Shown: piece after piece, positions 9,769 through 21,780 of the stretch
How positions within the stretch are numbered: position 1 is the stretch's first letter
Layout: every line of letters begins with the position of its first letter
From: Echinarachnius parma
Taxonomy: Eukaryota > Echinodermata > Echinoidea > Clypeasteroida > Echinarachniidae
NCBI GenBank assembly: GCA_037951105.1
Contig: JBAMJV010000879.1
Coordinates: forward strand, 62,001-126,000
Reading direction: 5' to 3'
DNA length: 64,000 nucleotides
Program-made: the position numbers and the translations under genes
The notes under the pieces: generated by a model
The model's input: the letters and a program-made list of their open reading frames with translations, nothing else
The model's database searches: none
What the model was told of the DNA's origin: nothing

Positions 9769-12700
9769 CGAACGTCCGTGAGGGATTATGTATATATAGA
9801 TTTAGTACCCATATATCTCATTTATTTTCTGTCATATACAGCTTATATTCGGACAATTTACTTCTAAGACTTGCTTCTCTCTGTATGCCAAACGTGGATT
9901 GTGTTTTATTTGCCAAATAGAAAATACAAACGTCCAAACTTTGACTGAATTGTTATATTTCTTTTTAAATAATGTATTATTCGGAACCTTTGCTTTTCTT
10001 TAGCCGCATTTTTTAGGAACGCACCTATATACGCTCGTATTCCCGTATCACATATTTTAATGTGCATGTTAATAGGATCAATTGCTGTCTAGATCATATA
10101 TTACATAATTACATGACCAAAGAGAGTATAGTTTTCATCACGGACGTTCCCATATCGCTCACGGACGTTCGCCAGAAACAAGAATGTTGGCAGAATGATC
10201 TGATGTCATCAAAAAGAGTTTCTATTCTTCGTAAATGGCTTTAAAACAGGGTCATTATAGAAACAAACTTGAACATTGCAATAAACCTTTAAAAATGGTT
10301 TGGTTTTTACATGGACCTGGTCGTTATAACGAGTCCCTATTATTGGTTTAAATTGATTTAATGCTTATAGAACAATATGATGATAATACTTTATCTATTC
10401 CTATTATATTTAAGCTAGAGACCATGTATACATCCTAGTCAGATATAAAAGTAGCATTTCCAAGTCGCCTGGTCCCTCTTTCTTACTATATTGTTTTTAA
10501 TTACAATTTCACGGACGTTCGCATACATTTCACGGACGTTCTCTGCCTGAACAGTCTTACAGAAATTGATGACAACATTTATTTGAATCTCCTCCAGACT
10601 AATATAAAACATATGAATTTATCAGTTGATGATTTTAGCTATCTGAATTAATTATAATGACATGTCTGCTACTTAACTATCACTCTTAGTGGACCTGTGG
10701 AAATCGTAACCCCTAATTTTACACCGGCTTTCCCCGGTTGGGCACTCTATAACAGAAATGCCACTATACTTCTGTAAATAAATGATTTTAAAACATTTCT
10801 GCAAACATAAATAACATGTATAATCAAAATAAAGGCCATTTTCCAGTTACCAGAATACGGTTTCTCACATGAGTCTTAATGTCACGGACGTTCGTATTAA
10901 TTTCACGGACGTTCTCGAATTGCCTATAGTGGTACCCAAGTGTCCCATCTCGAGTCAATTAATTACAGAAATAAATGTAAGTGCCAACATAACGTAAGTG
11001 CAAACATATATGCCTATCACACGTTTCAAACCTTGCCATATATATTTCAGATGTATTTTGACTTTGGGAGACCCATAATATATAAACTGTTATTTTGGTT
11101 TGTGTATGTTGTACGTATATTTCGATTCAATTCGTATATGGTTTATTAATTGAAAATACATATATTTATCTATTCCAGCTATATGGCTGAATTGCTAATA
11201 TGCATTTTCACAAAACATAAAACAAACTGAGGGTAACAAAAGCCATGAGCAAAGTAAATAATATACTCGTATAACTTATTTCTTAAATAAATACATATAG
11301 ATTGCATTTTAGATCATACATGTATATGTTTTGTATAAAGAAATATTAGACATAGAAACCATTGCGCTAAATATATACGCTAAACATATTATATGTGTTT
11401 ATTATCACATTTTATTATTATATTTAGAAAGAATATTTTAATTTAATGTAAAACCAATCGCATAATTATTATAATAAAAACAATCATTTTAAAGCTAGCT
11501 GTTTAAATCTAATTTGCAGAGATTATAAATTGTTTTATGACATTAATATGTCAAAGTTAAATCTTTCAAATAATCACGTTGATAGTTAATTCCGATGTTT
11601 CCTGACCCACATCTCGTTTCCTAATTGTTAACCTCAAATCGGTTTTAATGTTTCAATTAGAATTAAGAACAATGTTGACCTTGAATGGTTTATGATAAAT
11701 ATTGCGCGAGCTGAAATTTAGTTGTATAATATTATAATGAGCAAAAACAATATTTTTGATATATCAAGAAAGAACAAAACAGCCAATATTATATATTATT
11801 ACGATGAAGTCATCAAAATAATGCATAAATCTTACAATCTCTATTAAATGGAAGAAGTCCAACAAATCTAATCCCTTGCTAGATATAATTTCAAACGATA
11901 CCACATAATTTAGCACTATTAACAGATTGAAGCAGAGATGCTTTGTAAACCCATTCATACGTCATCATAATAATAAATGCGTTTGTCTCTAGATCTGCAT
12001 ACTTACGTGCTGGATATTGCAGCTTTGCACATCAGGCATAAATTATGATATAATTATGTATTTATTATCGTATTATCATTATTATCATTATTATTATTTT
12101 ATTTATTTATTTTCTTTTTTGAGGGGGGGGGGGGGGGGGGGGAGAGAGGGGTATGCATGTATTCGTTGCTTTTTCGTAATACAGTCAATATTGTAAAGCA
12201 AGTACATGTAGCTATCCTCTCGACCTTTGTGATGTACCTCTTCTTTTCAAACAACTGGCGTCATACAGCCATTTAGTTGGACTTGAATCCGACAGGCAGA
12301 TGAGAAAACAGTCTCAAAGCCTGCAGCAGAGGAGGAGCCGACAGTCTCAAGTTTTGCAGAGGGTGGGGCAACAGTTTCCACTCAGACCTTCGGTTGAAAT
12401 GTTGTTATTGCGCCATATACCCCCTTATTACCATTATGTTTTGAACAGCTTTCTTTCGCTTGTAGGCCTGCGACTGTGCACAATCATACTCTTGGGGTTT
12501 GCCTTCCTATAGTATAATGTCAACGCTGCACGGGTAGAAGTAAATATAATATCTAGGGGTATTACAAAACAGCTAAGCAAGGTGATCAAATGTAAAACGA
12601 ACCTCCGTGATGGTGACTAAAAATCAACATATTCATGTGTGGTTGGCAGTGACCTGGGTCGAAAGACACACACAAGGGGCACCTGCTGTCAAAAAATTGT

Positions 12701-13460
12701 GCCAGTACTTGAACTTTTACTAAGATTTTTGGGGCCATAAATGACGAACGAACGTCCGTGAGCACAACATTTCATAAGTTTGTTATAGTTAAATGACTTG
12801 CAGGAAATATATCCATATGGGATATGAGAGACATAACAATGTACTAACAACATCAAACGGTATCAACTTGATGTGAGCGTTTTACATGGTAACATTATTA
12901 GAACAATTTTCATGATCGAACGTCCGTGAACGAACGTCCGAGCGAACGTCCGTATCATAAATAGTTGTCAAAAGGCTTCGAAAATGCCTGATATAAGTTT
13001 TTGGTTAGCTGCTTGCCAATTAAAATTGCTGTACCGGTGTCTACGTGCAGATAAGCAGCCTCAGATTCGTAATTGGGGCTACTCTTGCCGGACGTTCGTT
13101 TTCATCACGGACGTTCACGAAGATCAGTTTCGGCCCAAACCAAACATTGTATTTGATAGATAGTTTTCAAATAGGCAAAATACTGTGGCCCTACTGTGAG
13201 TTCATCAGACTGACCCCAGCAATTGATGACTAGGATGCACTTCGCTGAGCAGTGATGATACAAGACGACAGAACGTCCGTGACGAAATCCAGTATAATTT
13301 CATACAAAAAAATGTTACTCCGCGAGCAGGAGTAGTTAGCCAACAATTTTTGTAGAATGTGTTCAGTGGGTTCAACCCTTAGTTTTGGCAATAGTTTTTG
13401 TTTTGACAACTAAGTAGAATTCTGGTTGTATGGATTTTAATGTATGCTCACGGACGTTCA
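9769..13460. repeat. dispersed 13 bp motif array, about 15 copies
   Basis: Forward copies of TCACGGACGTTC(G/T/A/C) start at 10138, 10159, 10509, 10530, 10882, 10903, 13087 (partial), 13105 and 13448. Reverse copies start at 9769, 12749, 12917, 12931, 12943 and 13271. Three forward pairs have an exact 21 bp offset, and the pairs are 371 and 373 bp apart. All copies lie within the TIR element 9577-13859. A role as binding sites for a transposase or host factor is inferred. Confidence 0.85.
12296..12397 (+). pseudogene. exon-like 33-codon fragment captured in element A (tentative)
   Basis: After an acceptor-like CCGACAG the frame reads 33 codons to a TGA. The composition is protein-like and weakly repetitive (ADEKTVSKPAAEEE then EPTVSSFAEGG), richer in G+C than its AT-rich surroundings. 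I do not recognise the source gene. It could be a captured exon fragment or a chance ORF. Confidence 0.3.
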
Positions 13461-13859
13461 CTTATTATGACCTTTCCTATTGAAATGTACCATGAAATCA
13501 TATCAATGCCGCTCTACCGCCAATTCTTATGTGATACATGCTCAAGACATGTAAGATAGAAAATATAGACATTAATGCCTTTAAAGTTGATTAATATTTT
13601 TTTTTATCAGGTTAAAAAAATCATAATTTTGTGGAAAATGCCAATTTATGCTATTTTTTCACATTTGAGGTCCTGTGGCATGAAACCAAATGTTTGAAAT
13701 GATATAAAACTATACATTTTCTGAAAGCCTTAATAATTCTCTTTAATATGAGACCCAAAACAGGTATATCAGAGTTAATGGTGAGACACAGCAAATGATA
13801 GAAGCGCTCAAGGTCTGGAAATGGCTAAAAGTGCACTTTTCAAAAATCTGACCCATATA

Positions 13860-14142
13860 CAAAATTAGTGGTTTACATGTATATTGTGGTCTTTACAGAC
13901 AGGTGGCTGTAAGGTGGATGTTTCTTATGATTGACTTGTTTTCTTAAAACTGGTACAAATCATCCTCATCAAAAATCAAAATTGCTGTTTAGTGGCTGTC
14001 TGGAAAATACAATCACCATAAAAACACAAGCAAGTTTACCCATTCTGGACTGGTCCTGAAAATACTCAGCTGGGATCTATGATGATTAAAGGTACCACAA
14101 ATATAACGAGGTACGTGAGAACTGCTAGAGTTCCAAGTAAGT
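13860..14142. other. short spacer between elements
   Basis: This is the sequence between element A and MITE copy 2. No feature was recognised. Confidence 0.4.
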
Positions 14143-14146
14143 TTAA

Positions 14147-14680
14147 AGGGGTAGTACAGTTTTGGTAAGGCTGAACTTTAGTAACTAAACCTGGATAGTA
14201 ACATTATAAACTAATGGTTATAACTCCACTATGCTCGAAAGGTATACAAAATTACAAACGACTAAGTAAAAAGCCCGTTATCATTCAAAAAGAGCCATTA
14301 AAACACAAGAGGGCGCTTTCTGAAAAGGCATTGGTTTCAACCATTTTTCATACAAAATAATGCATGTAATGTTATATTGAAATAATGATTAAATAGAGAG
14401 ATCATCAACAACTATTTAAAAAACGCTTTTGAAAATTAAAAAAAAAGTGCAAGCATTTTTTTTTTTTTTTTTTAAATCATCTAATTATTTGGGCCCCAAA
14501 TAATTATAAGATTAGATATATTTATTGATATTTCAGCCGTTTCTGGGTCGATTTTGACCAAATAAAGTTTGTTCTGCCATTAAAATTGCATGTTCTCTCA
14601 AATTCGACACTCAGTTTTTCACTACGTCACAAAAAAATTGTGATGTGCAGCGCCCTCTCTACCAAAACTAAACTACCCCT
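14147..14680. mobile_element. TTAA-flanked MITE copy 2 (534 bp, uninterrupted)
   Basis: It is flanked by TTAA at 14143-14146 and 14681-14684, with termini AGGGGTAGTACAGTTTTGG and, in reverse complement at the right, AGGGGTAGTTTAGTTTTGG. It serves as the reference for copies 1 and 3 and contains a long A/T homopolymer near 14440-14472. No coding capacity is seen. Confidence 0.8.
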
Positions 14681-14692
14681 TTAAGAGTATTA

Positions 14693-14718
14693 TGACAATG
14701 TTACTAGATCCCTATCAA
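14693..14718 (-). mobile_element. terminal fragment of the 8436-8814 MITE family
   Basis: GACAATGTTACTAGATCCCT matches the end of the second MITE family. It lies between MITE copy 2 and the third exon of the carrier gene, about 60 bp downstream of that exon's donor. Confidence 0.55.
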
Positions 14719-14776
14719 ACTGAATAATACAAATGTAATTCGATACTCAGAGGGTTAAAAAGTCTTAAATATTTAC

Positions 14777-17700
14777 GGAGTATTGTGCTTGTTGAGCAGC
14801 TTCTTGTACTGCTCATGTGCAGAGTACTGGATGGCGGCGTAAGGGATGATTCTAGCCATGGTTGCAGAGTTTCCCCGCCATAGTGCCACCACGCCTTCCT
14901 TCTGGTAGACCCGGACCAGGACGCCTATTGCGTTCCGTGCAGAAAACTTCATGTCAGAGGCTGCAGGATATAAAACATTTTGACTTATTTTAAGGTGCTT
15001 TGGTAACAGTATAGGAAAATAATGGGAAAACTGTTTTTAAATATCAGCACTGCTAAGGTCAAGTCCTAAGCAGTTGTACATGTAAATGCATGTCTAATCA
15101 GCTGGTTATACCAAAATTAAGGCAAAAATGATAAAGACGATGTCATACAATGCTTCTTCTATATGCTAATATGTTGTTTAATTTCTTTGCTTTCATTTTT
15201 CGCTGATATCTTTAACCCGTTCATGAGTAGTCCCAAATATATGGGGTCTATGGAAAATGTGTGTTACCAAAATCAAACCGTCCTGAACGGGTTAAAAAAT
15301 TTTAAAATCCATTTGCCATGATATTTTCACAGACTATCATGCAAGCATTGGCAATTAAACTGATCAATTTAATTTGCCTATCCAACTAATGTTTTTGCAC
15401 TGGTTATGATAATAAAGTCATCATGTACCTTTTAGAAAAACGTATTTGGATTCAGTGTTTTGCACTCGGATGTACTAATCAACATCTGTCAACCATACCC
15501 TATATTTAGTTACCCTATTTCAGACATATCATTACATTATTTGTACTGGGTGGTGGTATGTGTGTATGACAGGTGAACCGTAAATACACAGTCACACATA
15601 TCTTTTGACCCGTTCCATTCAAGATTTGAAAAACCCCATAGACTTTGTACATAGCCCACCCAGTGTAGGCAAGGGGTTAATAAATCCAATGAAATTTCAT
15701 GATGTAATTTAATACTATGGTAACATATTGGCACTATCATAGTAATCCATTAACTTTATATTTCCCCCCAGAAGTAATGTTTGAGACTTCAATCAACAAT
15801 TGCATTGTAAGATTCTTGACAATGATATGTGAGAATTTCATAGAAAAAAATAAAGTTTACTTAGTGAAAACAAAGAAAATCAATGCCTGATTTAATTCCG
15901 ATCGTCCAGATACTTTGAACGATTGGGTGTCCTAATTCGACTACGGTTGGAATTTGGAAATAGTCTATAGACGCTTTCAAATTCAATCTTAAATATATCC
16001 ATGATTATGGAGACATTTGAAAAATCAAAACCCATTTCATTCTTCTGTTACCATAAGCTAAACAACAAAGTACAGGAGAAGTGTGAATGCCCCAAGTGAT
16101 TTTGTTTAAAATTGTATAAAGTTAATTGATCACTTTAAACATTGTAGTTGAAATGATACTCCTGAAACAATGTTTAAGGAAAATAGCCTAAAGTATGGTG
16201 AAAATAACATCACATTCAGATGATGAGAGGGCCAAATTTTTGTAAGGAATTGCAATTTTTGCAGTTTAGGTAAAATTTCAGATTATTCCTCATATGTGAC
16301 CTCTGTCGTGAAAATAACTGTTTTATATTGACTTGAAAGCCATTGCATAATAGGGGAACACAGAATACCTTGTATTAACTCTATTGGAATTGGAACTCCT
16401 TTAGTGCCAGTACATTGGAACCTCTTATATAACAGACTCTCGTTATAACAAGGTACCAGATATAACAAAGCTATATTTCACAGGTCCAGGTTTTATAACG
16501 CATTTTATTATTTGTAAGCCATGTTACAACAAGATATCATATACATGTATTACAAGGTATGTAAATTCAATAGGCTATGTGCTCGTTATAACAAGGTTTC
16601 ACTGTATCACATATATTTGCACCACACAATACAAATAAAATGCCAAAGAGCAATAACATCCCTGGCAGTCTATGGAAATTGCAATTTATCTAGCAGGCAA
16701 CATGGTTTAAATGGAATATTTACTTTGGAAGAGGATCTTTGTTCTGTCTAGTGGTGCGATGACAGTCTTGGCAACAGCCCCTGCTGTAGCGCCTGCCAGG
16801 AGTGAACACAAAATCCTCCGCCATGCCTCCCCCTGAGCAAAAAAAAAATATTCACAAGTGGACTTGGATCTAAATTTAAATCAAAATGTAATTTTAATGT
16901 GTCTATCATTAGAATTCCTTTTGCATACCAACATAATTTTAGTGCTGTAACTGACCTTGATGATCGGATCGATTGATCGGATCGGCAAAATTGTATTGAT
17001 CATCGAAATCGGATCACAGATCGGATCGGATATGATCGGCTAAAAAAAAAAAAATCTTTTTCTTTGGAAAATGATCCCCAAAAAACACATTTTGGGAATA
17101 TAAATGAATACCAAAGCAACATATCATATTAATAATAAGCCCAAGGTAATCTTGTACGGGTATGCTTTCATTATCAATGCTTATTAAAATTATTAATAAA
17201 ATGATTAATAACAAGAACAATTTGTTATTGATTCAAGATTGTTATAAGATACAGTTCATAATAGTTCAAATATTATCAAATTATCGTGTATAAACCTCTT
17301 TTAGAATATACTTTGTGGATTATTGGTATACCACCAAGTTACAGCACAAACAAAATGGCAAAATTAGATTAATACCTAAATCAAGTGCTCTTATACATTT
17401 CATTCATGTTTGGCAAGTAATCTCCCCACATTTGAAATTTCTAGAGTAGTGGCCTAAAACAATTCAACAAATAGAATAACGTAAAAATATTCTTTATGTT
17501 CTTTCATTCATTTGGCATAAATGTATGAATAATTTTATTTTCAGGGACTACTTATTAAAGGGGACCACCAGGCAAAGAACAACACATTATATGTTTTGGT
17601 ACTGTTTTGTGATATCAAATAGATACCCAACATTTTGCAAAGGGTTGTGTAATTCATAAACAAAGCAATTAATTTCCACCACTTACGGAACCACTAATAT

Positions 17701-18688
17701 TTCCTGGTTCGTACGGGCCAAACATTTGCGAGTGCGTCAATGCGATTCACGCGTACGTTTGTAGACAATAGAGTGGTGAAGTGTGATGTCATAAATGATG
17801 TCATAAATATTCTTTTAAGAATTTTCAAATTTGGACTTCATTTTCAGAAAGAACATAACAAATAATGTCCAAATACCAAAAATCAAAGGAATAGGTTACA
17901 TATTGGCTAAGATATGCCCATCCGAATGATTTTTTTTTGTCAATTGGCAATCAGTGTTATAGTGCACTGGTTCCTAAATTTAGGAACCAGTGCACTATAA
18001 CACTGATTGCTCATTGAAGTAAAATTCAATCGGATGGGCATATCTCAGCCAATACGCAACCTATTCCATTGATTTTCGGTATTTGGACATTATTTGTTAT
18101 GCTCTTTCTGAAAATGAAGTCCAAATTTGAAAATTCTAAAAAAGTGTTTTTATGACGTCATGGCTTCTGTACTCTATAGAATCCCGGGCGATTCGTTCGC
18201 TCTGCACACATTAGTCTTCGCAATTCAGACCGCATGAACGCATGCTTTAGAATGGTGAGGCGTTTTCCAATTATACATATATTTTTGTTCTGGAAACATA
18301 TTTTTGTGAACTTGTTGATGGAATGGAATACTAAAGATGTTACCTTTCTTTAATAAGAATATTATTTTTGGGTGGTGGTACCCTTTAAGCCTGCTTGAAT
18401 AAAAAGATGGTGGATGTATTAAACAGATATAGATTAATTGGCTGCAATGCAATCCAAAATTGTGAAATTTGACTGGGTACACTACACAAACAATTTCTAG
18501 CTACTCACATGTGCCTTGGATTTGTTAGGCTTGGCCCGCGGTCTCCTACCCTCGGGCTTGAGGGAGACAGACACCTCTACCATGTGTGGATCTTCTAGCA
18601 AAGGAGGATGGTGATCGTGGTTGCTCTCACTGATGCTATCGTCACGGGGATCAGGGCTCGTCTCTACTCTCGCTTCAACAGGTTGCAT
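14777..18688 (-). CDS. SLC25A42: SLC25A42-like mitochondrial carrier, 5' part (three exons)
   Basis: Exons 18688-18509, 16832-16724 and 14960-14777 join in frame to about 157 residues, with donors GTGAGT, GTAAAT and GTAAAT and pyrimidine-rich AG acceptors. The first 60 residues are a hydrophilic N-terminal extension. The next exon gives [14 protein letters not shown] and the carrier signature PLDRTK. The third gives [20 protein letters not shown], the family block around the end of the first repeat and helix 3. Family members move coenzyme A and adenine nucleotides across the inner mitochondrial membrane. A full carrier has three repeats and about 300 residues, so the second and third repeats are absent here. 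Reading through the last donor gives a TAA at once, so the gene needs a further exon, which I do not find in the remaining 14.7 kb. The start ATG at 18688 has a weak context. Confidence 0.82.
15212..15296. repeat. inverted repeat around AACCCGTTCA
   Basis: TTTAACCCGTTCA and TGAACGGGTTAAA face each other about 60 bp apart in the carrier intron. Part of the same word recurs at about 18812. It is probably a small MITE. Confidence 0.55.
15300..16720 (-). other. second carrier intron, no further feature
   Basis: AT-rich intron. It contains a dispersed word GTACATAGCCCACCC followed by GCAAGGGGTTAA (about 15640-15680) that recurs near 40556 and in altered form near 47730. I see no exon or RNA gene. 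Confidence 0.4.
17559..18384. mobile_element. TTAA MITE, third family, with nested palindrome
   Basis: It is flanked by TTAA at 17555-17558 and 18385-18388, with termini AGGGGACCACC and GGTGGTACCCT. Its outer parts match the 395 bp copy at 47877-48271 closely. It is longer because a palindrome of about 400 bp (17772-18178) sits inside. It lies in the first carrier intron. Confidence 0.82.
17772..18178. repeat. large foldback palindrome nested in the MITE
   Basis: The centre lies at 17978/17979 (TTCCTAAA then TTTAGGAA). The inner 31 bp of each arm are perfect. The outer arms, about 190 bp each, remain recognisable with mismatches: GATATGCCCATCCGA on the left is matched by TCGGATGGGCATATC on the right, and TTTCAAATTTGGACTTC by GAAGTCCAAATTTGA. 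The MITE copy at 47877 lacks it. One diverged arm occurs alone at 25556-25693. Confidence 0.85.
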
Positions 18689-18689
18689 G

Positions 18690-20990
18690 CTACACCACCA
18701 GCCGGTATCGTGGTGCTAGGCGGCACATATCCTTCACAGGAAGTGATTGGAGAAGTATTTCCTCTTCTGTAATCAGGTCGCGCTTCAATTGTGTCCTGTG
18801 ACTCCTGTCCTGTCCTGAACGGGTTTTAATGCTGCTTTTGTTTTTCCCTTTTCCTTTCTTTTGATCTCCGAGATCAAAAGTGCACTCCACTAGCTGCTGT
18901 GTATTGTTGTGGTCCACTCACACGATGACTTTGATGTGACCTTTTCCCCATTTATCAGCAAAGGCTTGATGACAATCTCATATGCTACATAATAGGGAAA
19001 AAATGCACAATGTCCACATTAAAGTAACTTTTAATAATAAGTTCACATTAATTTCTGTTGGTTACTTAACGCTTTAAACTAGTGCCAAGGTGACAAGGTC
19101 CTTTTCCCTAGTGCCAACTTAATTGTGGCAAAATTTAGATTGTCAATTTTGTGCTGAAAAATCTGATCTATGGAAAGGCAATTCAATGTACTGTAGGTGC
19201 ACACTGAAAAATAAAAATCTTAAAGAGTTAGCGTGGAAGGCATGACTATAGCCATGATACGATTATGCAGTTGTAGAGAGAAGTCCAATGGAAGCATTAT
19301 TGCTATCATGTACAAAGAAGTATTTAAGCACAAGCAGGAATGCATCCACATGGAGTTGAAAATATCCATTATACTAGTAAAAAAAACATCTTTGTGCTTG
19401 TGCCATGGTCAAATATACTTGTCACAATTAATACTCATGGGATCAGACTTGTTCATTTGCTCGCAATAAACAAGTGTTGAATGAATTGTATGGACACTTG
19501 ACTTCTTATGAAGCTTCTATTCCTATTGTATGTGAATAGGGGATTAGGCTATTAATTTAAACTTTTCTGAAGTACTGGGTCAAGTGGATACTCACAATAT
19601 AATTAGGCACGCAGAGGGTTAATACTATAGCAGTCAGCACTTATCGCAATAGGATACAACATTTGTGACAATAGTCTACAAGTGACCCCTGGAATTTGAC
19701 TTTCAAAACCCAAGGAAGGCGAGTTTCCTATTCCCCTTTTGCCTGTAAAAACAATCCCTCGGGCCTTGGCTTTGTCACAATCAGACAGAAAGATTGTGCA
19801 GTGTGAATAAACTTTGGTGGCCCAAAATGCCCATCATTTGTACGGTTCGTTACAATGATGTATAAGAGAAGGAATAACTGATCAAATCCGGCCAGCCATG
19901 ATTATGGCCCTTGCACATTTCGGGCAGTTTGAAGGAAAGTATGAAAAATGTTGTAGCTGATTGCGAAAAAGGGTTGAATTGGTATGTAAATAATGTCAAA
20001 GAGAGCAGCCATGAAGTGGAGGCCATGCAATTAGCAAATTAGGGCTAAAATATGTTTTTTTAAATCCTTGTTTTGTTATCCGTCACCCTGCCTGTCCGTA
20101 GGTAGGAGTCTTCTCCGACATACGCAGGTGTTGCCCCGCACAACATGCTGCGATGATAGAATAAAAGAAATGTTGTTATTTATAGAAAGGGCTGCCGCCA
20201 GTGTAAGATTGGACACTAAATGTAAAACTTTATAAAGACTAAGTAAGACTAAAAGTCTAAAAGAGGCCCTGAAAACGACTATCAGATAAGCGATAAGGTA
20301 TGGCATTATTTTCATCTTCATTTGAATTTCACTCGACGAATTTTGTGGTTATTCTTAACATAGTTTTTCAGATATCGGTTGGTCACCGAAGCTTAAAAAT
20401 TATGAATTGCACTCGGCTCAGTCGACGTCGACACAAATATTGCATGCATATTATTTAGTTAATGCGTTGTACTTGTAGATGTGATAGAGACAATTCACAA
20501 ACACACTTTATCCGAATGCACTTTACTGGCTATAAAGCTACAATCATTCTCATATCAGGCATGTCACGAACAAAACAAATACTCACAAATTCTGTTTTTT
20601 AACGACAAGGGTGGTTACAGGACTCAGAACTAGACACGTTCGTGCGTTCGCGATCTGCAGAAAAGACGTCTGCATGATCGATGCCGATCGTGTGACGATG
20701 AAATTTCGAGGTAGGTTAGCAATGAAACGAGGTAGGTAGCAATTGCGTCACATAACCGCGTCATGATCGAACCAAATATTGCGTTAAATTAGCCAGGTTA
20801 TGGTAAGAATACCGCAGCGAATGAGAAATACGCACACAACGTGAGGTTTCGAACGGGTTTTCGAAACAATTTCCAGCCAAAAATGTGCGTTATATACGCA
20901 ATTCCGATCCGATTACATTTTTACGATTACCGAGATTGAGGGGCGTCAGTGGTGATGGGTTGGTCATCCACTTGGACTCGTGCATCCAGG
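18690..20990 (-). other. 5' region of the carrier gene and intergenic sequence
   Basis: Sequence just above 18690 is probably 5' UTR. An open frame at 18917-18690 is out of frame with the carrier and begins without ATG. A dispersed repeat word (GGGATTAGGCTATT, then GGTCAAGTGGAT) lies at about 19534-19600 and recurs near 44065 and 49150. CpG is locally more frequent at about 20640-20900, which could mark a promoter, but no core element is clear. Confidence 0.4.
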
Positions 20991-21023
20991 CCAAGGAGGT
21001 TTAATTTCATTAAACCTCCTTGG
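20991..21023. repeat. perfect 15 bp hairpin
   Basis: CCAAGGAGGTTTAAT and ATTAAACCTCCTTGG flank a 3-base loop. The hairpin interrupts a TGCATCCA-rich stretch and is followed by further CATCCAT repeats. It could be a tiny foldback insertion. Confidence 0.75.
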
Positions 21024-21532
21024 TGCATCCATGATCCATCCCGCATCCATCTTTCATGGACCTAGGTCATAGACCAAAAAATTAACCTGTGTTCCGAAGG
21101 TTGTTTCACATCCCGCTCCACTATTATGAATTCAGATTAATAAAAAGAAAACCCTTGTGGAGTTGGTGATATTGCATTTTTTAGCCATCAACGTGGTAGA
21201 CCAATTGAGACGATAGGGTGTAAACAAAATAATAAGAATAAGGAAGAAAGGGAGAGCAGTCATGCGGTTCTTCTGTACAGCTAATTCTACGGCAGGCCGT
21301 GGGGCGAGAATGTCTCAGTGTTCCGAGGATCGCTGGAGACGAAAAAGTAGCAAATTTAGGAAACGACATTGCCTCAGAAAAATGGCCCTAGGATCCAAAC
21401 GCCTTACCCAAAATCAATGCTCATGGTATCATTTTGTTGGAAAAGGAATGTTCTCCCCAATCAAACAAAAACCAATGACATTTGGTCGATGATGTTGATG
21501 AAATTAACGATCGTAGGTGTTGCGTTCTTTCT

Positions 21533-21582
21533 GGGCCACCCTGTATAGGTGCACATACAAAGAAAAGTATACAGGGTGGCCC
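21533..21582. repeat. two inward-facing transposon-end-like 15-mers
   Basis: GGGCCACCCTGTATA and its exact reverse complement TATACAGGGTGGCCC are separated by 20 bp. ACAGGGTGGCCC followed by an A run resembles mariner-type terminal repeats, so this may be two element ends meeting. The short open frames around 21421-21658 are probably remnants of such elements and were not assigned a function. Confidence 0.5.
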
Positions 21583-21780
21583 CAAAAAACGGAACAGGGC
21601 ACTTCCCAAAATAAAGTGACAAAATGATTATGTCCATCGGATAGGGTATCTTTTCCAATTCAAAGCGATACCAAGAACAGTAATTTTGGTCGTGTAGTTT
21701 TTGTTTTAGGGCGCTCTGAATGACACCATGTCAGGCTCCCATTTGTGTAAATGTTTACCAAATCAGTGCCTGATAAACCC

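Larger units (their letters stand above)
9577..13859. mobile_element. large non-autonomous TIR element A (4.28 kb) with internal motif array
   Basis: The 33 bp terminal inverted repeats at 9577-9609 and 13827-13859 match at 32 positions. They begin TATATGGGTCAG and end AAAAGTGCACTTTT. I find no transposase ORF inside; the longest open frames are below 75 codons. The interior is AT-rich, carries a 20-base G run at about 12123-12142 and about 15 copies of TCACGGACGTTCG or its reverse complement. Target duplication is uncertain because TATA is symmetric at both ends. The superfamily is not assigned. The termini resemble those of the element at 22780-24521 (shared GGGTCA, AAGTG and TTTT blocks), suggesting a common transposase type. 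Confidence 0.75.

Noticed and set aside
16960..17045. GATCGGATCGG repeats as operator-like sites
   Set aside because: Short simple repeats in an intron, without conserved spacing or a partner; more likely part of an old transposon end.
18690..18917. 75-codon ORF upstream of the carrier start
   Set aside because: It begins without ATG, is out of frame with the carrier and has no domain; more likely 5' UTR.
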